Source of the DNA: a virus
DNA: 49,145 bases
IMG/VR virus record: IMGVR_UViG_3300009164_000112
Coordinates: 1-49,145 of that record
Reading direction: 5' to 3' (one strand)
Shown here: positions 23,242 through 34,900 of the stretch, in pieces
How the letters are laid out: each line of letters begins with the position of its first letter
Numbering within the stretch: the stretch's first letter is position 1
Translations under genes and position numbers: made by a program
The notes under the pieces: model-generated
What the model saw: the letters and a program-made list of their open reading frames with translations, nothing else
What the model was told of the DNA's origin: nothing
Database searches by the model: none

Positions 23242-25344
23242 TTATTGTCTACCAGTATAGATAATATAGCTGACTGTCATGTAGGGGTTCATTATACTAA
23301 ACGCTACTCCTAAAGTTCCGGATGTATCAATGCCACCACTGGTAGGAAGATATTGTCCTGTTCCAGCTGCGCTGGGACCTAATCCTGCAATAAAGTTTGT
23401 ATCCGGAATAACAGTGCTTGAGTTTCTAAATGCATAGAACTGTGTTCCAGCATTTGCTCGTAAATCGTGCTCGTGATCTGGAATGTTTGTCAATGCCAAC
23501 GATTTTTCAGCTGCTCCTGATCCCGAACCTAACGTATCAGCGGCAACATCTGTAACCCTGTCAGCATTGCCGCCGCCAGCATCAATTAATACTGTAGGAT
23601 CTGCAATGCTTGGCACAGTATTCCCGTTATCCATATCATCTTTACCTAGAGCAAAACGGCCTCTTAAATCAGGTAGTGCAAAAGTTGAACTACCTATTAG
23701 CAAAGAGACTGCTTTAAAATTATAACCAATAACTGAAAATAGCTCTGGATAGTCACCAATTCTAATCTCGCTACCGTCACATAGTAAATACCCGCCAGGC
23801 GGTGTTGCACTACCAAACGCCATTATAGACCCGATTGGCATGGTTGCAACGTTGGTTAGTAAAGTTGTTTTAGTAATTTTTCTAAGACCACTACCTGGAC
23901 GATTAATTAAAAATTCATCATTATCTTGGCTAGTTGTTACTGCTGTTCTATTTGTTACAAAGTCTTGAGAAATTGTTGTAGTAAATGTTGCTAGTCCTGA
24001 ACCGCTTTGACCGTCAAAGCTAACTGTATTACTAGAAACTTCTCCTGTCAATGAAAACACGGTCGGACTTGACAATTTACTTGCAGAGCCAGTAACGTTA
24101 CCCGTAACGCTACCAGTTACATTACCTACAAATTCTTGTGCAAGTATTTGATCTCCGTAAATTCTACGCCACGCTTTACCACCTACTGTTAACGGATCAC
24201 TACCTAAGTCGTGTGTTCCGTCTGCATCAGGAATGATTGCATAAGTGTTACTAGTTCCAGTTATTGTAAAACTGCCGCCTACTCTTAAATTTTTTGTAAT
24301 TGCAACGCCACCTGCAGTTTTAATACTGCCTGTAACTAAACTGGTCGAATCTGTAGTGCCAGTAATTATTAAATTACCGTTTGATTTAATATTACCATTA
24401 ACATCTAACGCTTCTGCAGGGGCTGTGGTATTAATACCAACTGCCAACGAGCTGTCAATACGCATAACTGTGGATGTTACACCATTGTTAACTGTCTTAA
24501 AGTCAAATGCTGAACCATTGGTTTTATTATTAAATGTCGGAATGTTGCTGTCAACTGTAACACTTAATTCGCCAGATGAACCAACTGTGATACCGCTAGG
24601 GTTACGAACGTTGAATTGGAAATTTGTTGTGCTAGTGGTATCGCTTCTTAAAAAATTCGAAGCTGCTACCGCATTACTACCAATTACTAATGCGTCGGCT
24701 TTTTCACTGGTTCCCCAGAACTTGTTGGCTGCGCTGTTGCTGTTAAAATCTTTTATTGATAAATTAAAACCTTGCTTGATCTCTGTAAAACCAGCAATGG
24801 TTGATTTGGGAATAAATGTATCTTTGCTGATAATTCCAACTTTTTCATCACTTACAAATAGATTTAGCACGTTGTGACTGACGTTGTTCGTGTCAACTAC
24901 TATTTCAACTTCTGCTCCAGTTCTTAATCCACTGCTGAATTGAGGACCTACCAGAACCCAATTACTGCCGGTAAACAAGTAAAGCTGTTGATTATCTGTA
25001 TCAGCCCATAGATCGCCTAGGTTACTATTAGCTACCGCTGGGGCTGAGTTAGATTTTTTAATACTACCAGCAGGCGCCCATGTTGTCCCATCATATACTT
25101 TTAATTGATTAACGCTGGCACTGTTGTCATACCACAACTGTCCTTCAACTGGATTGGTTGGGGCTGTATTTTTAGCAAAGTTTTCTAAAAGATGTAAGAA
25201 GTTTTCAGCAATGATCTGTGCATAGCCGACATAATTCTTACCTACAAAGGTTACAGGTAGTTGTTGATTAAGCGTTTGGTCTTCGACGGTTATATCAGAT
25301 TTCTGAACATTGCCAGTTTCAGTGTATTTTATTGTATAACTCAT
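23242..25344 (-). CDS. tail fibre protein (700 aa) with phage tail-collar domain
   Basis: The N-terminus has the shared module (FVGKNYVGYAQIIAENFLHL, VEGQLWYDNSASVNQLKVYD). Toward the C-terminus MPIGSIMAFGSATPPGGYLL with CDGSEIRIGDYPELFSVIG, then LPDLRGRFALGKDD, form the classical phage tail-collar fold of short fibres. A GGIDTSGTLG tail follows. It is probably one of the short tail-fibre or collar variants at the baseplate. Start overlaps the previous gene stop by one base. Confidence 0.85.
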   Translation of the reverse strand: MSYTIKYTETGNVQKSDITVEDQTLNQQLPVTFVGKNYVGYAQIIAENFLHLLENFAKNTAPTNPVEGQLWYDNSASVNQLKVYDGTTWAPAGSIKKSNSAPAVANSNLGDLWADTDNQQLYLFTGSNWVLVGPQFSSGLRTGAEVEIVVDTNNVSHNVLNLFVSDEKVGIISKDTFIPKSTIAGFTEIKQGFNLSIKDFNSNSAANKFWGTSEKADALVIGSNAVAASNFLRSDTTSTTNFQFNVRNPSGITVGSSGELSVTVDSNIPTFNNKTNGSAFDFKTVNNGVTSTVMRIDSSLAVGINTTAPAEALDVNGNIKSNGNLIITGTTDSTSLVTGSIKTAGGVAITKNLRVGGSFTITGTSNTYAIIPDADGTHDLGSDPLTVGGKAWRRIYGDQILAQEFVGNVTGSVTGNVTGSASKLSSPTVFSLTGEVSSNTVSFDGQSGSGLATFTTTISQDFVTNRTAVTTSQDNDEFLINRPGSGLRKITKTTLLTNVATMPIGSIMAFGSATPPGGYLLCDGSEIRIGDYPELFSVIGYNFKAVSLLIGSSTFALPDLRGRFALGKDDMDNGNTVPSIADPTVLIDAGGGNADRVTDVAADTLGSGSGAAEKSLALTNIPDHEHDLRANAGTQFYAFRNSSTVIPDTNFIAGLGPSAAGTGQYLPTSGGIDTSGTLGVAFSIMNPYMTVSYIIYTGRQ

Positions 25345-25955
25345 TAGGCTACCTCAGTTAAACCTGTAAGACTTTGAATTCTTACGGTGTAATCAATTTG
25401 GATTAATCTGTTTAATGACTTCTGAACTGGGTGAAAAATTACATGGGTTAATAATTTACTATTACCTGTAGAACTGTAACTCTTTAGACCTAATTCATCA
25501 AAGACAAATGTTCCGTCATTGTTATTACTGGTATCCATGGCGTCTTGCCCATTAGGCTCGCCGTAGTCTAACAAACAAGTAATAAACACATCAGTGTAAT
25601 TAGTGCCCGTAACGTGTCTTGTTTCTATCTTGTTTCGTGTAGGGTCAACATTGGCTACTGCTCTATCATCAACTACTTTGGTATAAGTTTGATTATAAAG
25701 GGTGGCATTTGTTCCTACACTATTAGGTGTAAGATATGTTATAATACCTGTAGGATCTACACTGGTTCCCCCGTTTCCGAAGGCCATTTCGTAGATAAAA
25801 CCCTGCCCAGAATTTCCAATACTATCCGCTAATGCAATACTCATATTTTCATAGTGAATTGCATTACGCTTGTTAATGAAAATTTCATTGGTTTGAGGGT
25901 TCCATATTTTTATATGCCCCTCAATGTTTAATCCTGAAAAATCTCTGCTAAACAT
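25344..25955 (-). CDS. virion structural protein (203 aa)
   Basis: The sequence begins MFSRDFSGLNIEGHIKIWNP and has INKRNAIHYENMSIALADS; from memory a GHIKI-x-xP-x-TNEIF-x-xKRNAIHYENMS-type pattern is found in structural proteins of T4-like aquatic phages. The rest is beta-rich. It lies between the giant protein and the collar fibre with a TATAAATA late promoter 20 bases upstream, consistent with late expression and assembly near the fibres. Confidence 0.65.
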   Translation of the reverse strand: MFSRDFSGLNIEGHIKIWNPQTNEIFINKRNAIHYENMSIALADSIGNSGQGFIYEMAFGNGGTSVDPTGIITYLTPNSVGTNATLYNQTYTKVVDDRAVANVDPTRNKIETRHVTGTNYTDVFITCLLDYGEPNGQDAMDTSNNNDGTFVFDELGLKSYSSTGNSKLLTHVIFHPVQKSLNRLIQIDYTVRIQSLTGLTEVA

Positions 25956-25975
25956 ACTTTGCTCTCATATTAATG

Positions 25976-25983
25976 TATTTATA
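25976..25983 (-). promoter_or_regulatory. T4-type late promoter TATAAATA
   Basis: On the minus strand TATAAATA overlaps the giant gene's stop codon and is 20 bases from the ATG at 25955. The distance and sequence match the other late-type boxes here. Confidence 0.72.
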
Positions 25984-28900
25984 GTGGCCAAACACCTGGC
26001 GCTGCCTTTATAAAATTAGCGATATTGTTGGTGCTATCAACTAAACTTGTATCAAGGTCGTTCCACATTTTTCCTATCTTTTTAATTACTACAATCTTAG
26101 TATCGTCCGGCGGAGGTGATGTTAAACGGATCGAAGAGCTAGTGCCGTCAACACTAAACTCTGCTTCATGATCAACATCGCCTAACGAGCTCGGATCTAT
26201 AGTAATATCATGTAATTTGTAAGGCTTCTTCTTGAGTCTATATCCTGCAACAAACACTTCAACTTCATTGCATTGTCCAAAGTTATCCGGAATAGTGCTT
26301 CTAAACCACTCAGTGTATGCTGTGCTACCGTCATCTATTGTGCCAGGTTGCACATCCGGCATGTAGTTTACATATAACATATTACTGCTATCTGTAGCAA
26401 CAAACGTCTCAACTACAAACTCATCCTTATACGGAATAGTTTCAGAAATTCCAATATTTAAAACACTGGTGCCCGAATTGTGGACAGTAGGAACGCCAGT
26501 TCCCAATGTTCCACGACGTAGTCTGCTTAAAACATTGCCAGTCTTGGCAAAATATTCTATACGCTCACCGTTGATGTAGATAATTCCAGGTAAGTTTCCT
26601 TCTGGATTCGGATCGTCCAATACTGTTGCATCGTCGACTGTTATACCTATATCTGTTTGCAGAAGTTGATTTACAATAAATGTCTGCTTGTTTTTGTTCA
26701 ATCTCTTGTAGTGCGTTCTATTCAGCATGTCTTTGAATTGCATATAAGAATACTGATTATTAGTAAATTCTGGACTATAACCAATCATGCTGATGTTATC
26801 ACCTTGAGCAACATCTTTTACTTCAACAGTCTGTCGATCTTCTAATAATCTCCAATCAATACTGTGAGTTAATAGCTGTCCATTCTTTATAACCCAAACA
26901 TAATCATCTGACACTGTTACTCTGTCTAAAACAAATAATCCTCTTTCTTTATTTCTAAAAGTAAAGTAATCTACTGTTCCAGGTATTAGTGTAATTGCTG
27001 GGGTTATTATGTCTTCCTTACGTTGAATGTCAACTACATCATGATTGTAAAAACTGATAACTTCAATGTCTAGCCCAGCTGGCCAAGATGTAGAATCAGT
27101 ATTAATTAACTCTAAAGTATTATAAGTTAATACATATTCAGCATTGGTGTCAACCAATACAACAAGTTTTCCACCTTCAACATATTGGCTTGCTGTTAGC
27201 TCAACACTGACTGTTTCAAAATCAAATATGTATTCGCTACCAACTAGCAATAATACACCATTTAAATATACTCTTAAATTAATTGGGGAGAATGAATACG
27301 GAGCAAATTTATGTTGGGGCAACGAGTAAGTTAATTCTCCGTCAGCTAATGTAAAATACTCTGCACTAGGAGCTCTTAAAATAGTCTGACCAACTCTAAC
27401 AATTACATTGCTTTCGTAAATTTGATTAAAACCTATTTCATTAGTTAAATTATATGCCAGACTTGAACCATCTGTAACTAATGTTTCAGATTTAACAATG
27501 CTGGTTTTTTGTATCTGCGTTGAATCATCACCATAAAAAGATTTTTGTATCATATAGTTAATGATACTTCCATCTGTTGGGGCTGATACAAATCGTATAC
27601 CTACTCTGTAAGCACTTTGATACGTTATATCTGTCTGGAACAAATCGTAATTTAAATTATTACCGTTTACTAACACCACTGAAGTCGCACCTTCAGTCCA
27701 AGTAGCATTAGTAATGAATTCTACAGTGCTGCCGTCTGCAACAAAATAATCAAGATCTAAAATTCCGTCACCATTGAAACTCCAGCTTGCCACTGAAACA
27801 CTGGCATTGTTGATAGGTGCAGATGTAAACACAACTTCGTTGTTTTGCCAATCTACAGTATAATCAACATCAATAGTCTTAATAATATCATCTATTACAA
27901 CAAGTATTGCCTGTTTGCTGTTAGAATATTGATTAATACCAAATTGTGTGCGGGTGCCATTGGCTTTGTAGTTCATCCATTTAATTTTTGCACTACCATC
28001 TGTGGGCAACGAAAAAACTTTTACAGCCACTGAATCTAATATTTGACCTGGAACTAATTCTTCAGGTCCGTGACTTGTGTCGGGCGTAACAAAATTATCA
28101 CCGTCTAATATAATATCATCTGGTGCAACACCTGTAGCAGAAGTGTATGCTAAGTTTCCGCCTTCTAATATAGTATCATATTCATTCTCGTTAGGTAAGA
28201 AGCTACCGTCGCTAGTGCTCTTGCGGAATATAACTTTATCCCCAGCGTTGATATTCAATGCATATGGGTCTGTTAAATTAGGCAAGTTTATAACATTTGT
28301 TACACCGTCACCAATAATTGTAGACATTACTACCCAATCTTGTGGCAATTTTCTACCGTTGGGTTGAACAGTTGAACCATCATATAGAGCAAAATACGGA
28401 TCGTCAATTCTTAATCCGTTGACGTATACGTTAATTTCTTGACCAACTTCGGGTGTATAAGGCAAAGTGTATGTGTAGGTGCTGTCTCCAACAGTGACAA
28501 TATAGTCATCAAATGCAGAATCAAAACCGTCCCATTGATCTGAGAACCAAGGAAGTGCATCCCATCCTGCGCCAGCACCAAATCCTAAACCAGTAACAGT
28601 AACACCACCGTAATCAACACCTGTTAATAATTGATCTAAGTTTTTACCTAATTGGCCAGTTGTGGGATTATAGAAGAAGTTAATTCTGTCAGCTGCTGAC
28701 AATAATGTAATATCTTTATAATATGTAATTTCTATAATATCACCAATTGTCGGAGCAGTGTCTAATGTTAGCACACTGTAATACGAAGTATATCCTCTAG
28801 AGGTCGTAGACTTCATTGTGATAGTATACTCTTCTCTTAATACTTCTTGAGCATTTACTGTCACCGATGATCGACCAATTTTTATATCAGCTGGCCATTT

Positions 28901-31900
28901 CAATGCAAACTGTTTTAAACTACCAGAACCGGTAAATGTTTCTGTTTCTGTAAGTTCCGTAATGTAATAATTTTTATTAATCCTATCAAACTTAACAGCA
29001 ATATGGCAAGATCTTACCACTTCACTTTCAATAATTGCCACTGCTCGACCAGCTGTGCCATTTTCTAATAATCCGCCATCGAGAACAATAGTCGGAGCCG
29101 ATAAGTATCCAGTTCCTGTATTAATAATTTTAATTCTGTTTACTTTACCATTGGCAATGTAGGCTACAGCTTCTGCGCCTGTGCCGTTACCAGTGATTCT
29201 AACTACTGGCGGTCTAACATATAATGCTCCACCATCAACAATTTCTATTGATTTAATTTTAAATCCAACATGGTCTAACCAGTTTTTCCATGGATATTCT
29301 GTAACTTCTGTTGATCCTGCAACAATCTCATTGTCGTAGTAGACAACATTCAGTGGTTCTATTACACCGTTTACATTGATACGCGGCGGAAGATCAAAAT
29401 CAGACACCATTGACGGAGCGGCATCTATTTTATTATAGGCGCTGATATATTCTCTAACCTTTGTTCTATATGGTTTTACTTCGTTGACATAATCTTCGTA
29501 GTTAGAAAGATTGTCATTATTGTAATTTGTTTTCTGTTTTAATTCGCCGGCATTGTGCGTTGCTTTGATGTAGCTGGTTTTTATTAACCAATCTAAATAA
29601 GTTTGTTCACTTAGTGCATATCTAAAACCAACAAATAATATATCAAGCCAATACTGTCTATAGTTGTCGACAAATATATCACTACGCAGTGTTTCTAATA
29701 TTATTCTTAATTCTACGCTGGCAGAATTATCGTAAGAATCATTATCAAACAATCCGCCATCAAAGGTTAACAAACTATTTTTTAGTGTGTATAGATTATT
29801 AGAGAATTCAATTGTTCCGTCCTGTCTACCAATTACTCGATAACTTTGTGTGTAATCTTGACTTGTTGAGTCAGCATACTTTTCAAGTAGCATCCAACCG
29901 CCAGAGCCAACATTAAATACCTTTACAGTATCTCCAATGTTTGTTGATAACAACGGAATTTGATAAGTGTAATTTACACTGTAATCAATTTTTGTAAATT
30001 GGTTGTAACCGCTGGCATACCAATCAACATACGACCAGAAATTTTCAACATTATAACTTTGGCTTTTTACTCGTGACCATAATTGTAATATATTATCATA
30101 AGCATATATACTCCAACGATCTAATGCTTGACTGTCTGTTTGCACCAAGATACTAAATGGCCTTACACTGAATCTAGTTGTGGAAGTATACCCAATGCCA
30201 CCATTTAATACGGTCACACCAGTGACACGCCCTTGAGTATCTATAGTTGTTTTAACAACTGCATTGATACCAGTGCCTTTGATTGTAACATAAGGCGGAT
30301 TAACGTAACCAACTCCAGTTTCAGTTACTGTTGCTCCTGTAATTTTTCCATCTACAATAATAGGTGTTAGTTTAGCTGGACGTAATACATTAGTTGAAAC
30401 AAATCTAATTTCAGCATCAGTGTCTACAACGGTGTCATACAGTCCACGAGATGGGTATGGAATTGCTTCTTTTTCTTTTAAATTTGTTAGGTCAAATTCA
30501 TCAACTATTAATAAATCTTTTAAAATACTATTAGTTTTTTCTAATACTTGTTTAAGAGCTTCGTATCTGTAGACAAACATACTTTGTCTAGGACGGAATT
30601 CAATACCATATTTTTTCTTAGGTTGCAGATTAATGTCTGGAACTACTCTATCATTCTTATCTTTACCTACAAGACTATCAATCCACTTTTCTTCAATGGC
30701 TGCCGGAACTATAGTATCAGCATCTTGTCTAATAATCTTCCATTGGCTGTGAATATTAATATTATCTTGAGGCACTAACCAATATTGAACATTTAACTTG
30801 ACCTGGCCATCGGTCAATTGATTTTTACAGTTAAACAAACTGATACCAGAAGGGGAAGTAAATGCCGTAAATTTATAACCTTGACCTTTAGGATCGGAGA
30901 TCAGCAAAGCTACACTTTCTGCAGAAATTGTTCTGCCTTCAATATTTGGAACTATTTTTTTATTTTTTACCCAGTAATAGTAAAGATTTTTAAATGTTTT
31001 AGTTTGTGTGTCATATTTTCGCTTGACGCTATAAACAGTGTCGCCATACTTGGTTGTGCCGCTTATACCTTTAACTAGACCTTCTTCCGTATCGGCTAGT
31101 TTATTCCACTGAGCCGGCAAATTCTTACTCTTTACCCATTCGTAGATATCTATGCTGGCAGTTTCATACAATGTATTCCAAGTGCTATTTCTATAGATAG
31201 TATTAGTGTCATTGGATTCTAAGAATTTTGCTCTAGTTAAATCCCACCATAGTGTTCCAACAAATTGATCAGTCCAATTAGATCCGTCGTCAACTGTCAC
31301 TGACTCGATACCGGCGCTGTAAATTGCAGGATCATAGTAAGTTTTATATTTGATTTCTTGATCAGCCACACCGGCAATTTTGCCTCTAATGGTATCTATT
31401 GTGTCAATATAAGTAATCAATTGATTTGAATTTGAATTGTATAGATACATTTTTTTAATTTTATCTATATCAACATACTCAACTTGTTCATGCTTTTTCA
31501 TCCAGCTATACTTGCTGTTAGTTTTACTATAGACTACTACTGATCCAGCATCTGTATTTTGATCATAGGTAGCAGATGGAGACGATACAAATATACTGTT
31601 TCTTGCCGTTTGAATCATTGAGCCGTATTCATTTTTAGCAATTTCAATATGTAGAGATAATGTTTCTCCAAATATATAATTGTTAATATATTTGTCATAC
31701 ACATCTATTCTACCGCTGTCAATAAATCCATCTACTATTGAGTTTGTTGATTCATCAAAAGATGTTGCTAAATTATCAAATGTAGTGACCACATTGTTAT
31801 CACCATTTTTAGAAAATATCACCAACGACTTGTCATTGTTTAAAAATTCTACAACATGCCCAAATTTTTCAGCAACTTCTGCATACTTTCTAGTGATTGT

Positions 31901-34900
31901 TTGATGTAAAGAATATGAATTAGCATTAGCAGTTAATACAAAAACTGCTCCTTGATCAATTTTTTCTCCGTCATACAATCCTGCACCAATGGCCAAAGAA
32001 TTACCGTCATTTGATAAAGAAATACTTTCGCCTAATCTAACTTCTTGTGTTAGGTCAAGATCTTTACCGCTGATAACAGAGTCTAAATCAAAATTTGTTC
32101 CATTAAAACTATAAACAAATATCTTGCCCTTGTCTACTACTCGTAGATCTAATGGGTGCCATTTAGATTCAATAAATGGACCGGCTGGGGTTAAATCTAA
32201 TGTTGAGTCAGCTAATGCACTATCCCCTTGCGAACTGTCTTCAATTAATCCTTCACAGCTCCAATATTGTCCTTGATAGTATACAATATCACCTAAGTTG
32301 TAGGCAAGGTCAGTTCTATAAGGACCTCTATAATTGTCATAGTTGATGTTGTCACTGCGAGGAGCAGAAACTACAAGTTTTGATCCGTTTGTTGTTAAGT
32401 CAAAATCATAACCAAATGCATCATTGGCAAATACAGACTCTACCGATTCGCCAAATAGGATAGTAGTGCTGCCGTCAGCAGTAACATTATTATCATATTC
32501 AAGTGTCACAATTTGTTTTGGAACAAAACATTGTATGTTAGCATCCGAAACTTCTTGCCATAGACTAGGGTTATTTTCAAATGGATCTGTTGGAACGGCT
32601 GCTACTGCTTGATATAATTTATAATTATAAAAAACAATTTCTCCTGCACTATATTCATATCCAGGATTATGATATCCTCGATAGGATCTAGTGTAATCCA
32701 TGTGCCACTCGTAGCCACTGTCAACTGATACATCACCGTATCTAAAGAAATACAATCTACCTTGATTGTCATTGTAACCAGGACTGCTGATTACTGCAAG
32801 GTATTCGCCATTGTCTTCTGTAATTTTTATTTTAGAGCCAAATTTTTCATTGGCCACTGGGTAGGGGCTTGTGATAGCATGGTTAAACAAATAGTTTCCA
32901 GAATCATCTTTTTGGTATATGTATACCATACCTTGATTAAACAGTCCGCTGCTTGTTCCTGTAGCAGATGCTTCAACTAACCTAACTGGTTGCCAATCTT
33001 CTGAAAATTCTGTAATCACAGTGCTGTCAGCACCGATAAGATGTAGTGCTTCCCAATGAACAAAATTAGTAGTTACAATGTCGCCTTCATTATAAGTTGC
33101 AGGGGCAGAATATGTCCCTGCATATCTAGTTTTTACATTACTAGCTGTAGGTGCGGAGACAAATAACCAACGAGCATCTTCACTAAATGTCACTGTTTGC
33201 CCAAAGCTACCAACAGAGACAGCTAAGGTAGTATCTGGGTTGATTGTTTGTTTTTGTATCCATATACCAGCTGGATCTAGTTCAAATATAGCAACTTTAT
33301 TTGTATTTGTAGATACTACTGCTTTGTTAGTAGCCTCATTAATATAAAAACTTGTTCCAAATTTTTGATTTGCTATTGGGAATGATTGTTCAATTTCTTT
33401 CTTGGAGAACACCGGACTATTTTCCCAAACTGCCCATTTATTGTTATCTTGATCATCGGACCATATTAATTCATTTGGTTTTAATTGTTCAGGTAGACTG
33501 TTGTTAGCAGTGTCAAATGTTGCAAGTCTCGCTGTTATAAACTTGTATATTAAGATTTGAGAACTGTCTTCTTCTGCCAGACCTTTGGAGAAGTTATCTA
33601 AATTAATAACACTGCCCGACAATGATTTAATTTTATAAAATCCATTTACGTTAGTGGAATTAGCCACCATTATGATTTCACCAACTGCTAGATTAGGTGC
33701 TGAATCAAATGTTAGTTGAATGTTAGTGACTGTGGTTACTATGGAATCTACAGCCACCGTATGCTTAGTAACTCTATAAACATTCCAGTTGATCCCTTCA
33801 AACGCACACCATACATAGTCGCCGTCAACTAATACATAGTCTGCAGAATTAGTTAACAGTGAATCTAACGTATCTATGTTAAGTGCAACATCGTCATAAC
33901 GAACATATCCAGCAGTTCTTAAAAACTTATTAGGACTTACTACTGTTGGCCAGACACTGTAATTAAAATCTGCAGGTTTTAAATAGATGTCGTTGGAATT
34001 TTGTCTTATAATAAAATCTGGAATTTCGGTAGTTTTTTCTGTGGTAAATTCAATCGCTTGAGGATTAATTTTAAATTGACTTTCATCTAATGTTATTTCA
34101 ATTTCGTCAAAAGCTTCACTGCCACCATATTGACCTACTCGAACTGCCCACTCTTCATCTAACGTTAGACTTTCTTGATTGTCGGCGCTGAGAACATCAA
34201 ACAATTTGTTTAGAACATTTTCTGTTCCCTTTTCAGCAATCATTCCTTGATAAAACTTATATTGACTTACATCGTCTTTGATAATATTTTCAAGATATGT
34301 TCTCTTTTGATAGCCAATTAGATGTTGTGCAACTCGTTGTTGGCCAATATCAAAGTTGTCTGTGTTAAGATCGTAGAAATCATTAAACTGTTCTGCTTTG
34401 TAATCCCAGTTAGGCAATAGCCCCTTAGTTGGCTTTTTATCTAATCTTGTCCAGTCGTTAGGGTTAAATTCTAGAGACCCAGTAGTAGAATACTTTGCAC
34501 TATAATAGAATTGTTTATATTGAGCAATATCACCTAGCCGATAGTCAGTCCACGGAGCCCATACTACTACATCAGCTTGGTCGTATATAAATCCAGGAAT
34601 ATTAAAACTACCATCCCATCCATTAGAGATATATCCAACGACTTTAATTCTCTCTTGTCTATATCCTGGCTGTGGGTCATAGATTACATCATTAAAGTAA
34701 GTAATGTTATCTAACAATAATACATGTTCTTTTTGTATTAGATAGAATGTGGCACCATAGATACCTTGATTTGTATTTCTTGGGCTCAGTGTATAAACAC
34801 TATTTTCTCTATTAGTATTAATAAAATCTGATTGCAGAGGTTGCCCGTCGCTTTGCAATATTTTATACGAATAGAATAAATCAAAAATGTTATTAACTTG

